Counted from the stretch's first letter, positions 1 through 9,218 are shown. The stretch is DNA of 64,000 nucleotides from Polynucleobacter sp. UK-Mo-2m-Kol15 (GCF_018881505.1 NZ_JACVQC010000001.1:1471927-1535926), one strand, 5' to 3'. Translations and numbers: made by a program. Notes: generated by a model not told the origin, from the letters alone.

Positions 1-667
1 TCAATACGGTATGAGTTGCTGCATTAACTGGAGTCAGGTATGCCTCAACTTGAGCCATCTGCACCCGACGATAGTCATTACCAGCATCGACATTCATGAC
101 ATCGAGCTGCTCCTCTAATAGCTTAATGGCTGGTAATAAACGATCGCGATGCAAGCCATTTGGATAAAGCTGGCTCGGTTGATAGTTAGAGGTCATTACA
201 AACTGGACACGATCTTCAAAAAGTGCGCTCAGCAAGCGGTACAAAATCATTGCGTCGGCAATATCATTGATATGAAACTCGTCAAAACAGATGAGTCGGT
301 ATCTATTGGCAATTCTTTTTGCCAGCTCATCGAGTGGATCAGCCATGCCAGAGAGTTCATGAAGCTCACGATGCACCTCACGCATAAACTCATGAAAATG
401 AATTCTGATCTTTTTCTCAAGGGGAGAGGCGGCAAAAAAGACATCCATTAAAAAGGATTTTCCGCGGCCTACTCCTCCCCATAAATAGACGCCTCGTGGG
501 AGTTTTGGTTTAAAGAGTTTCTTTTTTAAGCCGTTGCTGCGGATTTCTTTATAAGCAACCCACTCATCTTCACAGCGCTGCAAGCGCTCAATAGCAGCGA
601 GCTGCGCGGGATCACTATGATACCCACGCGCTTTTAACTCTTGATGGTAATACTCTAATGCTTTCAA
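1..667 (-). CDS. zapE: ZapE/AFG1-family cell-division ATPase, C-terminal part missing
   Basis: The first 222 residues of a ZapE (AFG1-like) P-loop ATPase are visible; the rest lies outside the window. The translation has a Walker A motif GGVGRGKS near residue 55 and a Walker B-like CFDEFHINDI near residue 108, followed by an AFG1-type stretch (MTSNYQPSQLYPNGLHRDR). ZapE is known to act on the Z-ring during constriction and under low oxygen. The frame opens with a TTG at 665-667 directly after the lpdA stop codon, in the same frame, and no clear Shine-Dalgarno is visible. Translation probably depends on ribosomes finishing lpdA. It is the last visible gene of the odhA-odhB-lpdA-zapE unit. Confidence 0.9.
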   Translation of the reverse strand, partial: MKALEYYHQELKARGYHSDPAQLAAIERLQRCEDEWVAYKEIRSNGLKKKLFKPKLPRGVYLWGGVGRGKSFLMDVFFAASPLEKKIRIHFHEFMREVHRELHELSGMADPLDELAKRIANRYRLICFDEFHINDIADAMILYRLLSALFEDRVQFVMTSNYQPSQLYPNGLHRDRLLPAIKLLEEQLDVMNVDAGNDYRRVQMAQVEAYLTPVNAATHTVL

Positions 668-2104
668 TTACATGTTTAATGCACGTTTATCAGTCGCTAA
701 TGCCGCCTCGCGAACCACTTCCGATAGACTTGGATGTGGATGACAGATACGAGCAATATCTTCAGCTGCTGCTTTAAATTCCATTGCTACTGCCGCTTCA
801 GCAATTAAATCAGAAGCATTTGGTCCAATGATGTGAACACCTAAGATTTCATCAGTTTTTTCATCAGCCAATACTTTGACAAAGCCGTCAGCTCGATCCA
901 TGCCTAATGCACGCCCATTAGCAGCAAATGGGAACTGGCCTGCTTTAAAGGCAATGCCAGCCTGCTTTAGCTGTTCTTCAGTTTTACCAACCCAAGCAAT
1001 TTCTGGGTCGGTGTAAATCACCCAAGGAATACAGTTGTAATCAATATGTGGCTTTTGGCCAGCGATAATTTCAGCAACAAGCACGCCTTCATCTTCGGCT
1101 TTATGAGCCAACATTGGACCACGAACAACATCACCTACTGCGTAAACACCAGGAGCGGCAGTTGCACAACTATGATCATCAATTGGAATAAAGCCACGTT
1201 CATCGACTTTGAGGCCAATCTTATCAAGACCTAATTTTTCAGTATTCGGAACACGACCAACAGAAACAATTAAACGGTCGCATTCTAACTTCTGAGCCTT
1301 GCCTTCGCTGTCGGTGTAATTAACAACAACGCCCTTCTTGTCAGCTTTAACTTCACCAATCTTGACACCCATATTAATTTTCAGGCCTTGCTTAGTGAAA
1401 ATCTTATGTGCTTCTTTGGCAACACCTTGATCACAGGCACCTAAAAAAGTTGGGAGCGCCTCAAGAATAGTAACGTCAGAGCCAACACGACGCCAAACGG
1501 AACCAAGCTCTAAGCCAATGACGCCAGCACCAATCACGCCAAGTTTCTTCGGAATGGAATCAAACTTCAAACCACCTTCGTTATCACTAATCAACTCATT
1601 ATCGACAGGAATACCAGGCAGATGACGCGCTTTAGATCCTGTAGCAATGATTACATTTTTTGATGTAACCACTTCTTTATCTTTGCCATCAATCCTGACC
1701 TGATAGCCATCAGCACCCCTGCCTTCAAATGAAGCATGGCCTTTTAGCAAAGTAATTTTATTTTTACGGAACAAGAATTGAATGCCAGCAGTCATCTTGG
1801 TCACAATCGCATCTTTACGGGCAATCATCTTGCCAGAGTCTAACTTTACCGATCCAACGGTGATGCCATGGTCTGCAACATGATGACTAATTTTCTCGAA
1901 CTCTTCAGAAGAGGCGAGTAAAGCTTTAGAAGGAATGCAACCAACGTTTAAGCAAGTTCCGCCCAAGCGTATCTCGCCCTTTGGATCGTCGTAGGCGTTA
2001 GATTCAGCGCAGGCAACCTTAAAACCTAATTGCGCAGCACGAATTGCAGCAATATAGCCGCCGGGACCGCCGCCGATGACTAATACATCAAATGATTGAC
2101 TCAT
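668..2104 (-). CDS. lpdA: dihydrolipoyl dehydrogenase (E3 of 2-oxoglutarate dehydrogenase)
   Basis: FAD-dependent E3 that reoxidises the dihydrolipoyl arm of the 2-oxoglutarate dehydrogenase complex and reduces NAD. At 478 residues it has normal family length. Visible motifs are the FAD fold GGGPGG (residues 11-16), the redox-active disulfide C51/C56 in GGTCLNVGCIPSK, a second Rossmann GAGVIGLELG near 190, and the C-terminal catalytic pair H457/E462 in HPHPSLSE. It lies 11 bases after odhB and is the E3 gene of the odh operon. It may also serve other 2-oxoacid dehydrogenases, but its position points to OGDH. Confidence 0.97.
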   Translation of the reverse strand: MSQSFDVLVIGGGPGGYIAAIRAAQLGFKVACAESNAYDDPKGEIRLGGTCLNVGCIPSKALLASSEEFEKISHHVADHGITVGSVKLDSGKMIARKDAIVTKMTAGIQFLFRKNKITLLKGHASFEGRGADGYQVRIDGKDKEVVTSKNVIIATGSKARHLPGIPVDNELISDNEGGLKFDSIPKKLGVIGAGVIGLELGSVWRRVGSDVTILEALPTFLGACDQGVAKEAHKIFTKQGLKINMGVKIGEVKADKKGVVVNYTDSEGKAQKLECDRLIVSVGRVPNTEKLGLDKIGLKVDERGFIPIDDHSCATAAPGVYAVGDVVRGPMLAHKAEDEGVLVAEIIAGQKPHIDYNCIPWVIYTDPEIAWVGKTEEQLKQAGIAFKAGQFPFAANGRALGMDRADGFVKVLADEKTDEILGVHIIGPNASDLIAEAAVAMEFKAAAEDIARICHPHPSLSEVVREAALATDKRALNM

Positions 2105-2115
2105 ATTCTTTCCTC

Positions 2116-3306
2116 TTATAAATCAAGAAGAAGTCGTGAAGGATCTTCCAATGCGTCCTTCATGGCTACCAAGCCAAGAACAGCCTCACGACCGTCAATA
2201 ATGCGATGGTCATATGACAAAGCTAGATAATTAATCGGACGAATCACAATTTGACCGTTCTCAACCACTGCACGTTCTTTAGTTGCATGAATACCCAAGA
2301 TTGCAGACTGTGGAGGATTAATAATTGGGGTGGACAGCATAGATCCGAATACACCACCATTAGAGATGGAGAATGTGCCGCCAGTTAAATCCTCCAGCGA
2401 CAATTTACCTTCGCGAGCCTTAACGCCGAAATCAGAAATCTTCTTTTCGATATCAGCCAAATTCATTTGATCGACATCACGCAGAATTGGAACCACCAAA
2501 CCACGTGGTGAACTAACAGCAATCCCGATGTCAAAGTAACCGTGGTAAACGATGTCATTACCATCAACGGACGCGTTTAATAATGGAAATTTCTTCAAAG
2601 CATGGGTGGCAGCTTTAACAAAGAAAGACATAAAGCCCAACTTCACGCCGTGGACTTTTTCAAACTGATCTTTGTACTTGTTGCGCATAGCAATTACTGG
2701 AGCCATGTTAACTTCATTAAAAGTAGTCAAGATAGCGTTGTTTGCCTGGGACTCAAGCAAACGCTCCGCAATGCGAGCACGCAAGCGAGTCATTGGTACG
2801 CGCTCTTCAGGGCGATCGCCCATTGGAATTGGCGCACTTGGCAAAGGAGCAGAATTTGAACCGCCAGCAACAGCATTAAGTGCATCGCCCTTAGTTACAC
2901 GACCATCGCGGCCAGAGCCTGCAACTTGGCCAGCACTCATATTATTTTCCGCAAGAATTTTTGCTGCGGAAGGTGCGGCAGTCGCTCCTGATGACTTGAC
3001 GGGTGCAGCAACTGGAGCTGCAGCAGGTGCCACTACAGCAGCTGCAGGGGCTGAAGTAGCAACAGCCGTACTATCAATCTTCGCAATCAATTGCTCGGCA
3101 ACCACAGTTCCACCGTCAGCAACAATAATCTCCGTAACAACACCAGCAGATGGTGCTGGAACCTCCAACACCACTTTGTCAGTTTCAATTTCAATCAAGA
3201 TCTCATCTTGACCAACAGCATCACCGACCTTCTTTTTCCATTGCAACAAAGTAGCTTCAGCTACTGACTCAGAGAGTTGGGGAACTTTAACTTCAAAAAT
3301 AGCCAT
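2116..3306 (-). CDS. odhB: dihydrolipoyllysine succinyltransferase (E2)
   Basis: Core E2 of 2-oxoglutarate dehydrogenase, moving the succinyl group from E1 to CoA. The 396-residue protein has one N-terminal lipoyl domain with lipoyl lysine K44 in [12 protein letters not shown]. An Ala/Pro-rich linker (about 80-110) follows, then a peripheral-subunit-binding domain (about 113-142) and a C-terminal acyltransferase with catalytic H367 and D371 in [10 protein letters not shown] single lipoyl domain and the DHRIIDG form fit SucB rather than pyruvate dehydrogenase E2. It sits between odhA (43 bases upstream) and lpdA. Confidence 0.96.
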   Translation of the reverse strand: MAIFEVKVPQLSESVAEATLLQWKKKVGDAVGQDEILIEIETDKVVLEVPAPSAGVVTEIIVADGGTVVAEQLIAKIDSTAVATSAPAAAVVAPAAAPVAAPVKSSGATAAPSAAKILAENNMSAGQVAGSGRDGRVTKGDALNAVAGGSNSAPLPSAPIPMGDRPEERVPMTRLRARIAERLLESQANNAILTTFNEVNMAPVIAMRNKYKDQFEKVHGVKLGFMSFFVKAATHALKKFPLLNASVDGNDIVYHGYFDIGIAVSSPRGLVVPILRDVDQMNLADIEKKISDFGVKAREGKLSLEDLTGGTFSISNGGVFGSMLSTPIINPPQSAILGIHATKERAVVENGQIVIRPINYLALSYDHRIIDGREAVLGLVAMKDALEDPSRLLLDL

Positions 3307-3349
3307 GATTAATCCTGTTTAATATTTGTATATTGCGTGATGTATACGA

Positions 3350-6208
3350 TTACTTCGTAATGACATAACCTTTTAGTTTTGCAAATGCTGCGGCAAGAAG
3401 AGACTTCTGTTGTTCTTGATGGAGATGGGCATAACCGCAAGCTGGCGATGCTGATGCTGGACGGCCCGCATAGGACATCTTCATACCCTCAGACATATTC
3501 TCCAAAATATTGTGTTGAACAAAGAACCAAGCCCCTTGGTTTTGCGGCTCATCTTGACACCAAACAATCTCTTCTAGATTTGGATATTTCTTCAGCTCAG
3601 CAGTCAATGCTTTATGCGGGAAGGGATAGAGTTGCTCCAGGCGAATAATTGCCACATTATCAAGCTTTTTCTCGGAGCGTAATTTGGCCAAGTCGTAATA
3701 AACCTTACCAGAGCACATCACTAAACGCGTAACTTTTTTGCCATCTATGCTCTCATCGCGCTCTGGAAGAATAGTTTGGAAACCACCTTTGGTGAACTCG
3801 GTCAAGGGTGAGGAAGCTTCTTTATTACGCAAAAGTGATTTTGGCGTCATCAAGATCAGCGGCTTACGGAACTGACGAATCATCTGGCGACGCAATACGT
3901 GAAAGATCTGAGATGCAGTAGTTGGCTGAATCACCTGCATATTGGTGTCGGCGCATAACTGCATATAGCGCTCTAAACGGGCAGATGAATGCTCCGGGCC
4001 TTGACCTTCATACCCATGAGGCAACATCATCACCAAACCATTGGCACGACCCCACTTGACTTCTCCTGAAGCTATGAACTGGTCAATCACTACTTGCGCG
4101 CCATTTGCAAAGTCACCGAACTGGGCCTCCCAAATTGTTAGAGTATTTGGCTCAGCAGCGGCATAGCCATATTCAAAACCAAGCACAGCCTCTTCTGACA
4201 AGATGGAATCGATAACCAAGAAAGGAGCCTGGTCCTTGGCAATGTGTCGGAGAGGAATGTAAACCCCTTTATCCCACTTCTCTCTGCTTTGATTATGAAG
4301 AACTGCATGGCGGTGTGTGAAGGTGCCGCGACCACTATCCTCTCCAGATAAACGCACTGGATAGCCGCTGGCGACAAGAGAGGCAAAGGCCATATGCTCA
4401 CCCATACCCCAGTCAATGTTCGTTTCACCACGACCCATAGCAGCTCGATCTTTAAGCACCTTCTCTACTAGCGGGTGAACCTGGAATCCTTCGCGAACCG
4501 TGGAGACCCTCTCTGCCAAACGCTTCCATTCAGTCAATGGAATTGCAGTATCAGCCTCATCGGTCCATTTTTTATTTAAGAAAGGCGACCAATCTACAGC
4601 GAACTTACCCTTGAAATTACTCAATACTGGATCAGAAGTTTGCTTGCCTGCATCCATAGCGGCGCGATACTCCTTCACCATAAGGTCACCGGTACCTAAA
4701 GGTAATATGCCTTGGGCCTCTAATTTATCTGCATAAAGCTTACGTGTACCAGGGTGAGCGGAAATGATTTTGTACATCAAAGGCTGAGTCATTGCTGGTG
4801 AGTCTTGCTCGTTGTGACCTAGCTTTCTGAAGCAAACGATATCAACGGCAACATCTTTATGAAATTGGGTTCTAAACTCAATCGCCAATTTAGTGGCCAA
4901 TACAACCGCCTCAGGATCATCACCATTCACGTGCAATACCGGCGCATCGATCACCTTCATGATGTCGGTGCAATACAAGCTAGAACGTAAATCCCGCGGG
5001 TCAGATGTGGTGAAACCGATTTGGTTGTTAATAACAATATGGACCGTACCGCCAGTGGAATAGCCGCGAACCTCCGCCATTGCCAAAGTCTCTTGCATGA
5101 CACCCTGTCCTGCAATCGCTGCATCACCATGTACCAATACTGGCAAAACTTGATCACCCAATAAATCGCCACGACGCTCCATGCGGGCACGTGCTGAACC
5201 CTCTACTACTGGGTTAACAATTTCTAAATGGGATGGGTTGAATGCCAAAGACAGATGAACTGGACCGGCTGGAGTGGAGATATCACTAGAGAAACCTTGG
5301 TGATACTTAACGTCACCAGCAGGTAGCGTCTCTGGGCCCTTATGCTCAAACTCAGCAAATAAATCTGTCGGCATTTTGCCTAGCGTATTTACGAGAACAT
5401 TAAGACGACCGCGGTGGGCCATACCAATGACAATTTCTTGGACACCCTTAGCACCAGCCTCACGAATTAACTCATCCATGCAGGCGATAAAACTTTCGCC
5501 ACCTTCAAGAGAGAAGCGTTTTTGACCTACATACTTTGCCTGGAGGTAGCGCTCTAAACCTTCGGCTGCCGTAACACGGTCTAAGATCTGGCGCTTTTGA
5601 TCCACATTAAAATAGGGGGTTGAGCGGGTAGACTCCAACTTCTCCTGCCACCACTTTTTAATCTTTTGGTCGGCAATGTACATGTACTCTGCACCAAGAG
5701 TGCCGCAGTAGGTTTGACGCAATGCTTGCAATAAATCACGCAAGGTCATTTCATTCTTACCGAAGAAGGTGTTGCTGGTGTTGAAGACGATATCCATATC
5801 GCCATCCCCAAAACCATAAAAGGCTGGATCTAATTCTGGAATATCCGGACGCTCTGTGCGCTTTAATGGATCAATATCTGCCCAGCGATTGCCAACGTTG
5901 CGATACGCTGCAATCAACTGCTGAACAGCCACGCGCTTGCGGCCCATATCAGAGTCAGATGAATCAGCAGACACTGTGCGAATGGGGCCCTGCTTCGCGC
6001 GCTCAGCAAAGGAGGCAACGATCGGTCCATGGGCAACATCGGCTCTAGAAGACCCATCAACTGCAGGAATTTGTTTCACATTATCAAAATAATCTCGCCA
6101 GTGATCAGCTACAGAAGCTGGATCGTGCAAGTAGGATTCGTAGAGTTCCTCTACGTAGGGGGCGTTACCACCGAAGAGATAGGAGCTATCTCTTTGATCT
6201 TGCATCAT
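3350..6208 (-). CDS. odhA: 2-oxoglutarate dehydrogenase E1
   Basis: Thiamine-diphosphate E1 that decarboxylates 2-oxoglutarate in the TCA cycle. The start used here is the ATG at 6208 (952 residues). It lies just after AAAGGTGAG, whereas a GTG three codons earlier lies inside that ribosome-binding site. The N-terminus carries the SYLFGGNAPYVEELY signature of E1o. GMAHRGRLNVL near residue 262 and FNPSHLEIVNPVVEGS near 324 are typical OGDH E1 motifs, and the thiamine-binding and transketolase-like C-terminal regions are full length. It is the first gene of odhA-odhB-lpdA-zapE. A 299-base divergent promoter region separates it from the regulator at 6508. Confidence 0.96.
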   Translation of the reverse strand: MMQDQRDSSYLFGGNAPYVEELYESYLHDPASVADHWRDYFDNVKQIPAVDGSSRADVAHGPIVASFAERAKQGPIRTVSADSSDSDMGRKRVAVQQLIAAYRNVGNRWADIDPLKRTERPDIPELDPAFYGFGDGDMDIVFNTSNTFFGKNEMTLRDLLQALRQTYCGTLGAEYMYIADQKIKKWWQEKLESTRSTPYFNVDQKRQILDRVTAAEGLERYLQAKYVGQKRFSLEGGESFIACMDELIREAGAKGVQEIVIGMAHRGRLNVLVNTLGKMPTDLFAEFEHKGPETLPAGDVKYHQGFSSDISTPAGPVHLSLAFNPSHLEIVNPVVEGSARARMERRGDLLGDQVLPVLVHGDAAIAGQGVMQETLAMAEVRGYSTGGTVHIVINNQIGFTTSDPRDLRSSLYCTDIMKVIDAPVLHVNGDDPEAVVLATKLAIEFRTQFHKDVAVDIVCFRKLGHNEQDSPAMTQPLMYKIISAHPGTRKLYADKLEAQGILPLGTGDLMVKEYRAAMDAGKQTSDPVLSNFKGKFAVDWSPFLNKKWTDEADTAIPLTEWKRLAERVSTVREGFQVHPLVEKVLKDRAAMGRGETNIDWGMGEHMAFASLVASGYPVRLSGEDSGRGTFTHRHAVLHNQSREKWDKGVYIPLRHIAKDQAPFLVIDSILSEEAVLGFEYGYAAAEPNTLTIWEAQFGDFANGAQVVIDQFIASGEVKWGRANGLVMMLPHGYEGQGPEHSSARLERYMQLCADTNMQVIQPTTASQIFHVLRRQMIRQFRKPLILMTPKSLLRNKEASSPLTEFTKGGFQTILPERDESIDGKKVTRLVMCSGKVYYDLAKLRSEKKLDNVAIIRLEQLYPFPHKALTAELKKYPNLEEIVWCQDEPQNQGAWFFVQHNILENMSEGMKMSYAGRPASASPACGYAHLHQEQQKSLLAAAFAKLKGYVITK

Positions 6209-6507
6209 GATGCTCACCTTTCATCGGGTTTCCCGAATAAAAACTGTGGTTAAAACCATTCACTCTCCGGCTTAACCGGTTTACGAATTGATCTGTGCGA
6301 ATACTTTTACTAGTGCATTAATTTAACACGATTACCCATAGATTAACAAAGGGCTTTCCCTGATTAAGGGGGCTTTAGGAGGTATTGCCTCAATTGAGAC
6401 CCAGAATAAGAATTTTCCTACCTGGATTTAAATAACTCCTGACAGATTACCTGAGATTTGATTCGTATTCTCTAAATCTTTAAATGAATTAATGAGATTA
6501 AGGATAT
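6209..6507. other. divergent intergenic region between odhA and the HTH regulator
   Basis: This 299-base gap must hold promoters for the odh operon (minus) and for the regulator at 6508 (plus). It is AT-rich on the right side. I see no tRNA, no long inverted repeat and no strong terminator. No confident -35/-10 pair could be assigned by eye. Confidence 0.5.
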
Positions 6508-7209
6508 ATGAAAGCAATTACCCCAGATCTGGAATACCTTAGCACTCGCCAAAGCGCCCAAGTATTGCAAGTATCGCTCGGCACCGTGCAGAAAATGGTT
6601 GAATTAGGTGAATTAATTGCCTGGAAAACCCGTGGAGGCCATCGCCGCATCCTCGCAAGCTCACTTGATCAGCAACTTGCTCGCCGTAAAAGAGCTATGC
6701 GGCAAAAGACTACTCAAAACTGTATTGCCATGGGGATATTTAGGAGAGCTGAAAATAGTCATGAATTAATCGAATCCATTCAACATTGGCAACTAAAGGT
6801 TGATATTGAAGTGTCGGTAGATAGTCTAGAAGGGCTGATGAAGGCAGTATCAATTGCCCCTGACTTGATATTCCTTGATGCGCTGATACCACCAGTTGAG
6901 CAAGTACATCTTATCCATTATTTGAGCAAAAACAAGGACACGCAGCGCATTCCTATCTTGGTAGATGAAGGATTTATTCGCCTACACCCCGGGGTCATGG
7001 GGCTAGCAGATGAAAATATGATTGGAGTGAGACCTCAGAATCCAGAGGTCCTTCAGGAGGAGATTGAAAAAGGCTTAATTGACCAAAATCCCCTCATTAT
7101 TGGCTATCCAGCGACCAATCTAGAGCTTGAAACAGCATTCGGAGACAAGAATCGCCATGAACTACTAGAGGCCATATTTATTCAGGCGCTTAATCGAAAG
7201 TGCGCATAA
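6508..7209 (+). CDS. excisionase/MerR-type HTH protein with a receiver-like domain
   Basis: The 233-residue protein opens with an excisionase/BldC-type winged helix (residues about 9-52: STRQSAQVLQVSLGTVQKM, then WKTRGGHRRI). A basic linker RRKRAMRQK follows, then a region resembling a response-regulator receiver. The stretch APDLIFLDALIPPVEQ (about 131-146) matches the strand-3 phosphoacceptor environment, with the Asp of FLDALIP as candidate site. No histidine kinase is adjacent. A Shine-Dalgarno AAGGA lies close before the ATG and a strong hairpin follows the stop. It is probably a DNA-binding regulator that senses an input through the C-terminal domain; its targets are unknown. Divergence from odhA makes that operon a candidate. 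Confidence 0.7.
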   Translation: MKAITPDLEYLSTRQSAQVLQVSLGTVQKMVELGELIAWKTRGGHRRILASSLDQQLARRKRAMRQKTTQNCIAMGIFRRAENSHELIESIQHWQLKVDIEVSVDSLEGLMKAVSIAPDLIFLDALIPPVEQVHLIHYLSKNKDTQRIPILVDEGFIRLHPGVMGLADENMIGVRPQNPEVLQEEIEKGLIDQNPLIIGYPATNLELETAFGDKNRHELLEAIFIQALNRKCA

Positions 7210-7221
7210 TCACAAAAGACT

Positions 7222-7255
7222 AAAGGCCGCTCAATCAACAGTGAGCGGCCCCTTT
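7222..7255 (+). terminator. terminator after the HTH-receiver gene
   Basis: A 9-bp GC-rich stem GGCCGCTCA / TGAGCGGCC (7225-7233 with 7242-7250) has an 8-base loop, with AAA before it and CCTTT after it. It lies 15 bases after the stop codon at 7209 and before the convergent hns-like gene, so it may act in both directions. Confidence 0.7.
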
Positions 7256-7284
7256 AAGTAAATAAATCTATATAAATCAGTTAT

Positions 7285-7569
7285 TTATATCAAAAAGTTA
7301 TTTCGATCTCTACCTTCTATCCATTTTGGCGCCTTGCCACGACCAGTCCATGTATCCCCAGTAGATGGGTTACGGTACTTGGGAGCAACCTTACCAGTAG
7401 AGCTACGTGCACCAGCCTTACGGCTAAATAAGTCTGAAGCTGTTAAGTCATATTGCTCAATAATCAGCTTAGCCTTGGCAATTCCATCTGCTTTTTCACG
7501 CATAACTGCTTCTTTAATTTGTTTATCCAACAATTCGCGCTGAGCCAATAATTCCTTATAAGAGGACAT
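7285..7569 (-). CDS. H-NS family nucleoid-associated protein
   Basis: A 94-residue H-NS-type protein. The N-terminal half (about 3-45) is a heptad-like charged coiled coil used for dimerisation. The C-terminal half carries the betaproteobacterial DNA-binding signature YRNPSTGDTWTGRGKAPKWI (about 65-84), with the conserved TWTGRG loop that contacts AT-rich minor grooves. Length and layout fit the short BpH3/HvrA-like class. The upstream region 7570-7779 is extremely AT-rich and contains an inverted repeat and a tandem direct repeat, which fits autoregulation. A GGAG lies 11 bases before the ATG. Confidence 0.9.
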   Translation of the reverse strand: MSSYKELLAQRELLDKQIKEAVMREKADGIAKAKLIIEQYDLTASDLFSRKAGARSSTGKVAPKYRNPSTGDTWTGRGKAPKWIEGRDRNNFLI

Positions 7570-7598
7570 GTATTAATTTCTCCACATATTAGTTTTAG

Positions 7599-7623
7599 GA
7601 TATAGCAAGGAATTTGCTATATC
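7599..7623 (-). repeat. perfect inverted repeat in the hns leader
   Basis: GATATAGCAA and TTGCTATATC form a perfect 10-bp inverted repeat with a 5-base loop, 30 bases upstream of the hns start codon. It could be an operator half-site pair or a 5'-leader hairpin; the sequence alone does not decide. Confidence 0.6.
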
Positions 7624-7713
7624 TTATTGGCGATTATATACGCTTATTAATAACCTATTAAAAAAATATAGGCATTTCTTTGGCTCTAAAGAAATAATAC
7701 TATTTTTTAATTC

Positions 7714-7747
7714 ATTAACTTAATCATTACAATTAACTTAATCATTA
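7714..7747. repeat. tandem 16-base direct repeat
   Basis: ATTAACTTAATCATTA occurs twice, separated by two bases (period 18), in the AT-rich gap between the thioesterase gene and hns. No function is known to me. It could be an H-NS or other protein binding array, or a slippage product. Confidence 0.7.
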
Positions 7748-7779
7748 TAAATAATATATTTATTATGGGTACATACTAC

Positions 7780-8187
7780 CTACCTTCTAAGCATAAAAGT
7801 ACCACTGGATTTAGCAGTAATTTCACCAGCCTCATTTAAAACCACGGCCTCACAGTAATTCACCGTCTTTCCAGCCTTGAGAACAGTACCCTCGACAACA
7901 ATTTTTCCCACACTTGGGCGCAAGAAGCTAACAGTCATGTCAATTGTCATAGCCCCCAAGGGCTGATTAGTCGTGCTACGAGCAGCTGCACCCATAGCAA
8001 AATCCAACAAGGTCATCACTACACCGCCATGAGCAATCTGGAAGCTATTCTCGAATTCCGGCCTTAAGACAAGACTAATTCGAGACTTACCACCCTCTGC
8101 ATGCTCAGCAACAACCCCCAAATGTTTCAAAAAAGGAATTGAGAGCCCAAAGAACTCACCAGAACGATTGGGGCTGTCTATAGTCAT
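7780..8187 (-). CDS. PaaI-family hotdog thioesterase
   Basis: A 135-residue single hotdog domain of the PaaI/4HBT class, which hydrolyses acyl- or aryl-CoA thioesters. The helix motif NSFQIAHGGVVMTLLDFAMG (about 49-68) contains the HGG loop and an Asp in the place of the usual PaaI catalytic acidic residue. The C-terminal strands AMTIDMTVSFLRPSVGKI are typical. AGGAGA precedes the ATG. It is divergent from the crotonase/CoA-transferase operon, and a 13-base repeat lies near the start of each arm. A role in releasing CoA from intermediates of the same pathway is likely but inferred. Confidence 0.85.
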   Translation of the reverse strand: MTIDSPNRSGEFFGLSIPFLKHLGVVAEHAEGGKSRISLVLRPEFENSFQIAHGGVVMTLLDFAMGAAARSTTNQPLGAMTIDMTVSFLRPSVGKIVVEGTVLKAGKTVNYCEAVVLNEAGEITAKSSGTFMLRR

Positions 8188-8202
8188 AAAAAATATTCTC
8201 CT

Positions 8203-8215
8203 ATTTATTCGGATA
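8203..8215. promoter_or_regulatory. direct repeat copy 1, possible operator
   Basis: ATTTATTCGGATA, found again unchanged at 8287-8299. This copy is 16 bases upstream of the thioesterase start codon, so a protein bound here could block that gene. The GntR regulator at 11525 is the obvious candidate; this is inference. Confidence 0.45.
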
Positions 8216-8286
8216 TTTGCAAAAGCTATTATTCAAAAAACATATGTAGGATGTATGATATTCCACTAGATTATAAATTTATTAAA

Positions 8287-8299
8287 ATTTATTCGGATA
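8287..8299. promoter_or_regulatory. direct repeat copy 2, possible operator
   Basis: Second exact copy of ATTTATTCGGATA, 84 bases after the first and 30 bases upstream of the crotonase start codon. The pair lies in the short divergent promoter region shared by the thioesterase and the catabolic operon. Confidence 0.45.
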
Positions 8300-8328
8300 A
8301 GCTTAGCAAACTAACTAACGGAGATAAC

Positions 8329-9207
8329 ATGAGCATCAAACCAGAAAAACCCTACAAGGATATCCTTTTTGAAGTGAAGGACCAGGTTGCCTGGATCACA
8401 ATCAATCGCCCAAGGGTCCTCAATGCCTTCCGCGAGCAAACTTTGGATGAGATGATTGATGCTGTTAAGTTAACCCGTGAAGACCCCTCTATTGCGTGCA
8501 TCGTATTCAAGGGCGCGGGAGACAAGGCCTTTTCGGCTGGCGGTGACTTCTATGCGATGAAGCGGCTTACTTTTACCAATGGCTCCATGTGGAATGATCG
8601 AATGCTCGGCCTAGCAATGGCTATTCGTGGAGTACCCATTCCTGCAATTGCTATGGTTAATGGGTGGTGTGTTGGTGGGGGTCATGAATTAGCCCTTTGG
8701 TGCGATCTAGTGATTGGCTCAGAAAAATCAGTATTTGGACAAACTGGTGCCAAGGTTGGAGCCTGCCCGACAGTTGGTGCAACACAATACTTGCCACGCA
8801 TTGTTGGTGAACGCATTGCTCGCGAGATGATTTTTTTAGCGAAGCGATTTGATGCAAAAGAAGCCGAGAGAATCGGCTTGATTAACAAATGTGTTCCAGA
8901 GGAAGATCTCCTGTCAGAAACATTGGCATGGTGCGAAAACATTAAATCAAATAGTTCGCAAACGATTCGCATGACCAAGAAGAGTTTGAATTTTGAATCC
9001 GATCAACTTTATGCATCATGGCAGCACGGTATGGAATTGCTTGCCTATGTTTGGGGCTCAGAGGAAAGTCTTGAAGGAATGAATGCCTTCTTGGAAGGTC
9101 GTAAACCTGATTTCCAACAATTCCGCTTAAAAAATAAAGCGGCATTAGAAGATTACATGGATGGCTTCCGCAAGAACTTAAATGCACCTCCCGATATGCG
9201 CGATTAA
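8329..9207 (+). CDS. crotonase-fold acyl-CoA enzyme, MenB/BadI-like
   Basis: A 292-residue enoyl-CoA hydratase/isomerase-superfamily enzyme. The start is the ATG at 8329, preceded by GGAG five bases earlier; the in-frame ATG at 8251 has no ribosome-binding site. Oxyanion-hole residues are visible in AFSAGGD (67-73) and VNGWCVGGGHELA (110-122). The central part FGQTGAKVG and the C-terminal EGMNAFLEGRKPDF resemble MenB and BadI (2-ketocyclohexanecarboxyl-CoA hydrolase) more than ordinary hydratases. However, the Asp-Gly loop of true MenB is replaced by ACPTVGATQ, and no men genes are nearby. It probably works on a CoA-activated ring or branched acid in the operon with the CoA-transferase. Substrate unknown. 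Confidence 0.85.
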   Translation: MSIKPEKPYKDILFEVKDQVAWITINRPRVLNAFREQTLDEMIDAVKLTREDPSIACIVFKGAGDKAFSAGGDFYAMKRLTFTNGSMWNDRMLGLAMAIRGVPIPAIAMVNGWCVGGGHELALWCDLVIGSEKSVFGQTGAKVGACPTVGATQYLPRIVGERIAREMIFLAKRFDAKEAERIGLINKCVPEEDLLSETLAWCENIKSNSSQTIRMTKKSLNFESDQLYASWQHGMELLAYVWGSEESLEGMNAFLEGRKPDFQQFRLKNKAALEDYMDGFRKNLNAPPDMRD

Positions 9208-9218
9208 CTCAAGCCACT

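Noticed and set aside
2672-3211. Ala-rich 179-codon open frame on the plus strand
   Set aside because: It lies fully antisense to odhB, mirrors the Ala/Pro linker, and has no ribosome-binding site or recognisable domain.
8251-8328. Longer start for the crotonase at 8251
   Set aside because: The added 26 residues contain the direct repeat and have no ribosome-binding site, whereas 8329 has GGAG at correct spacing.
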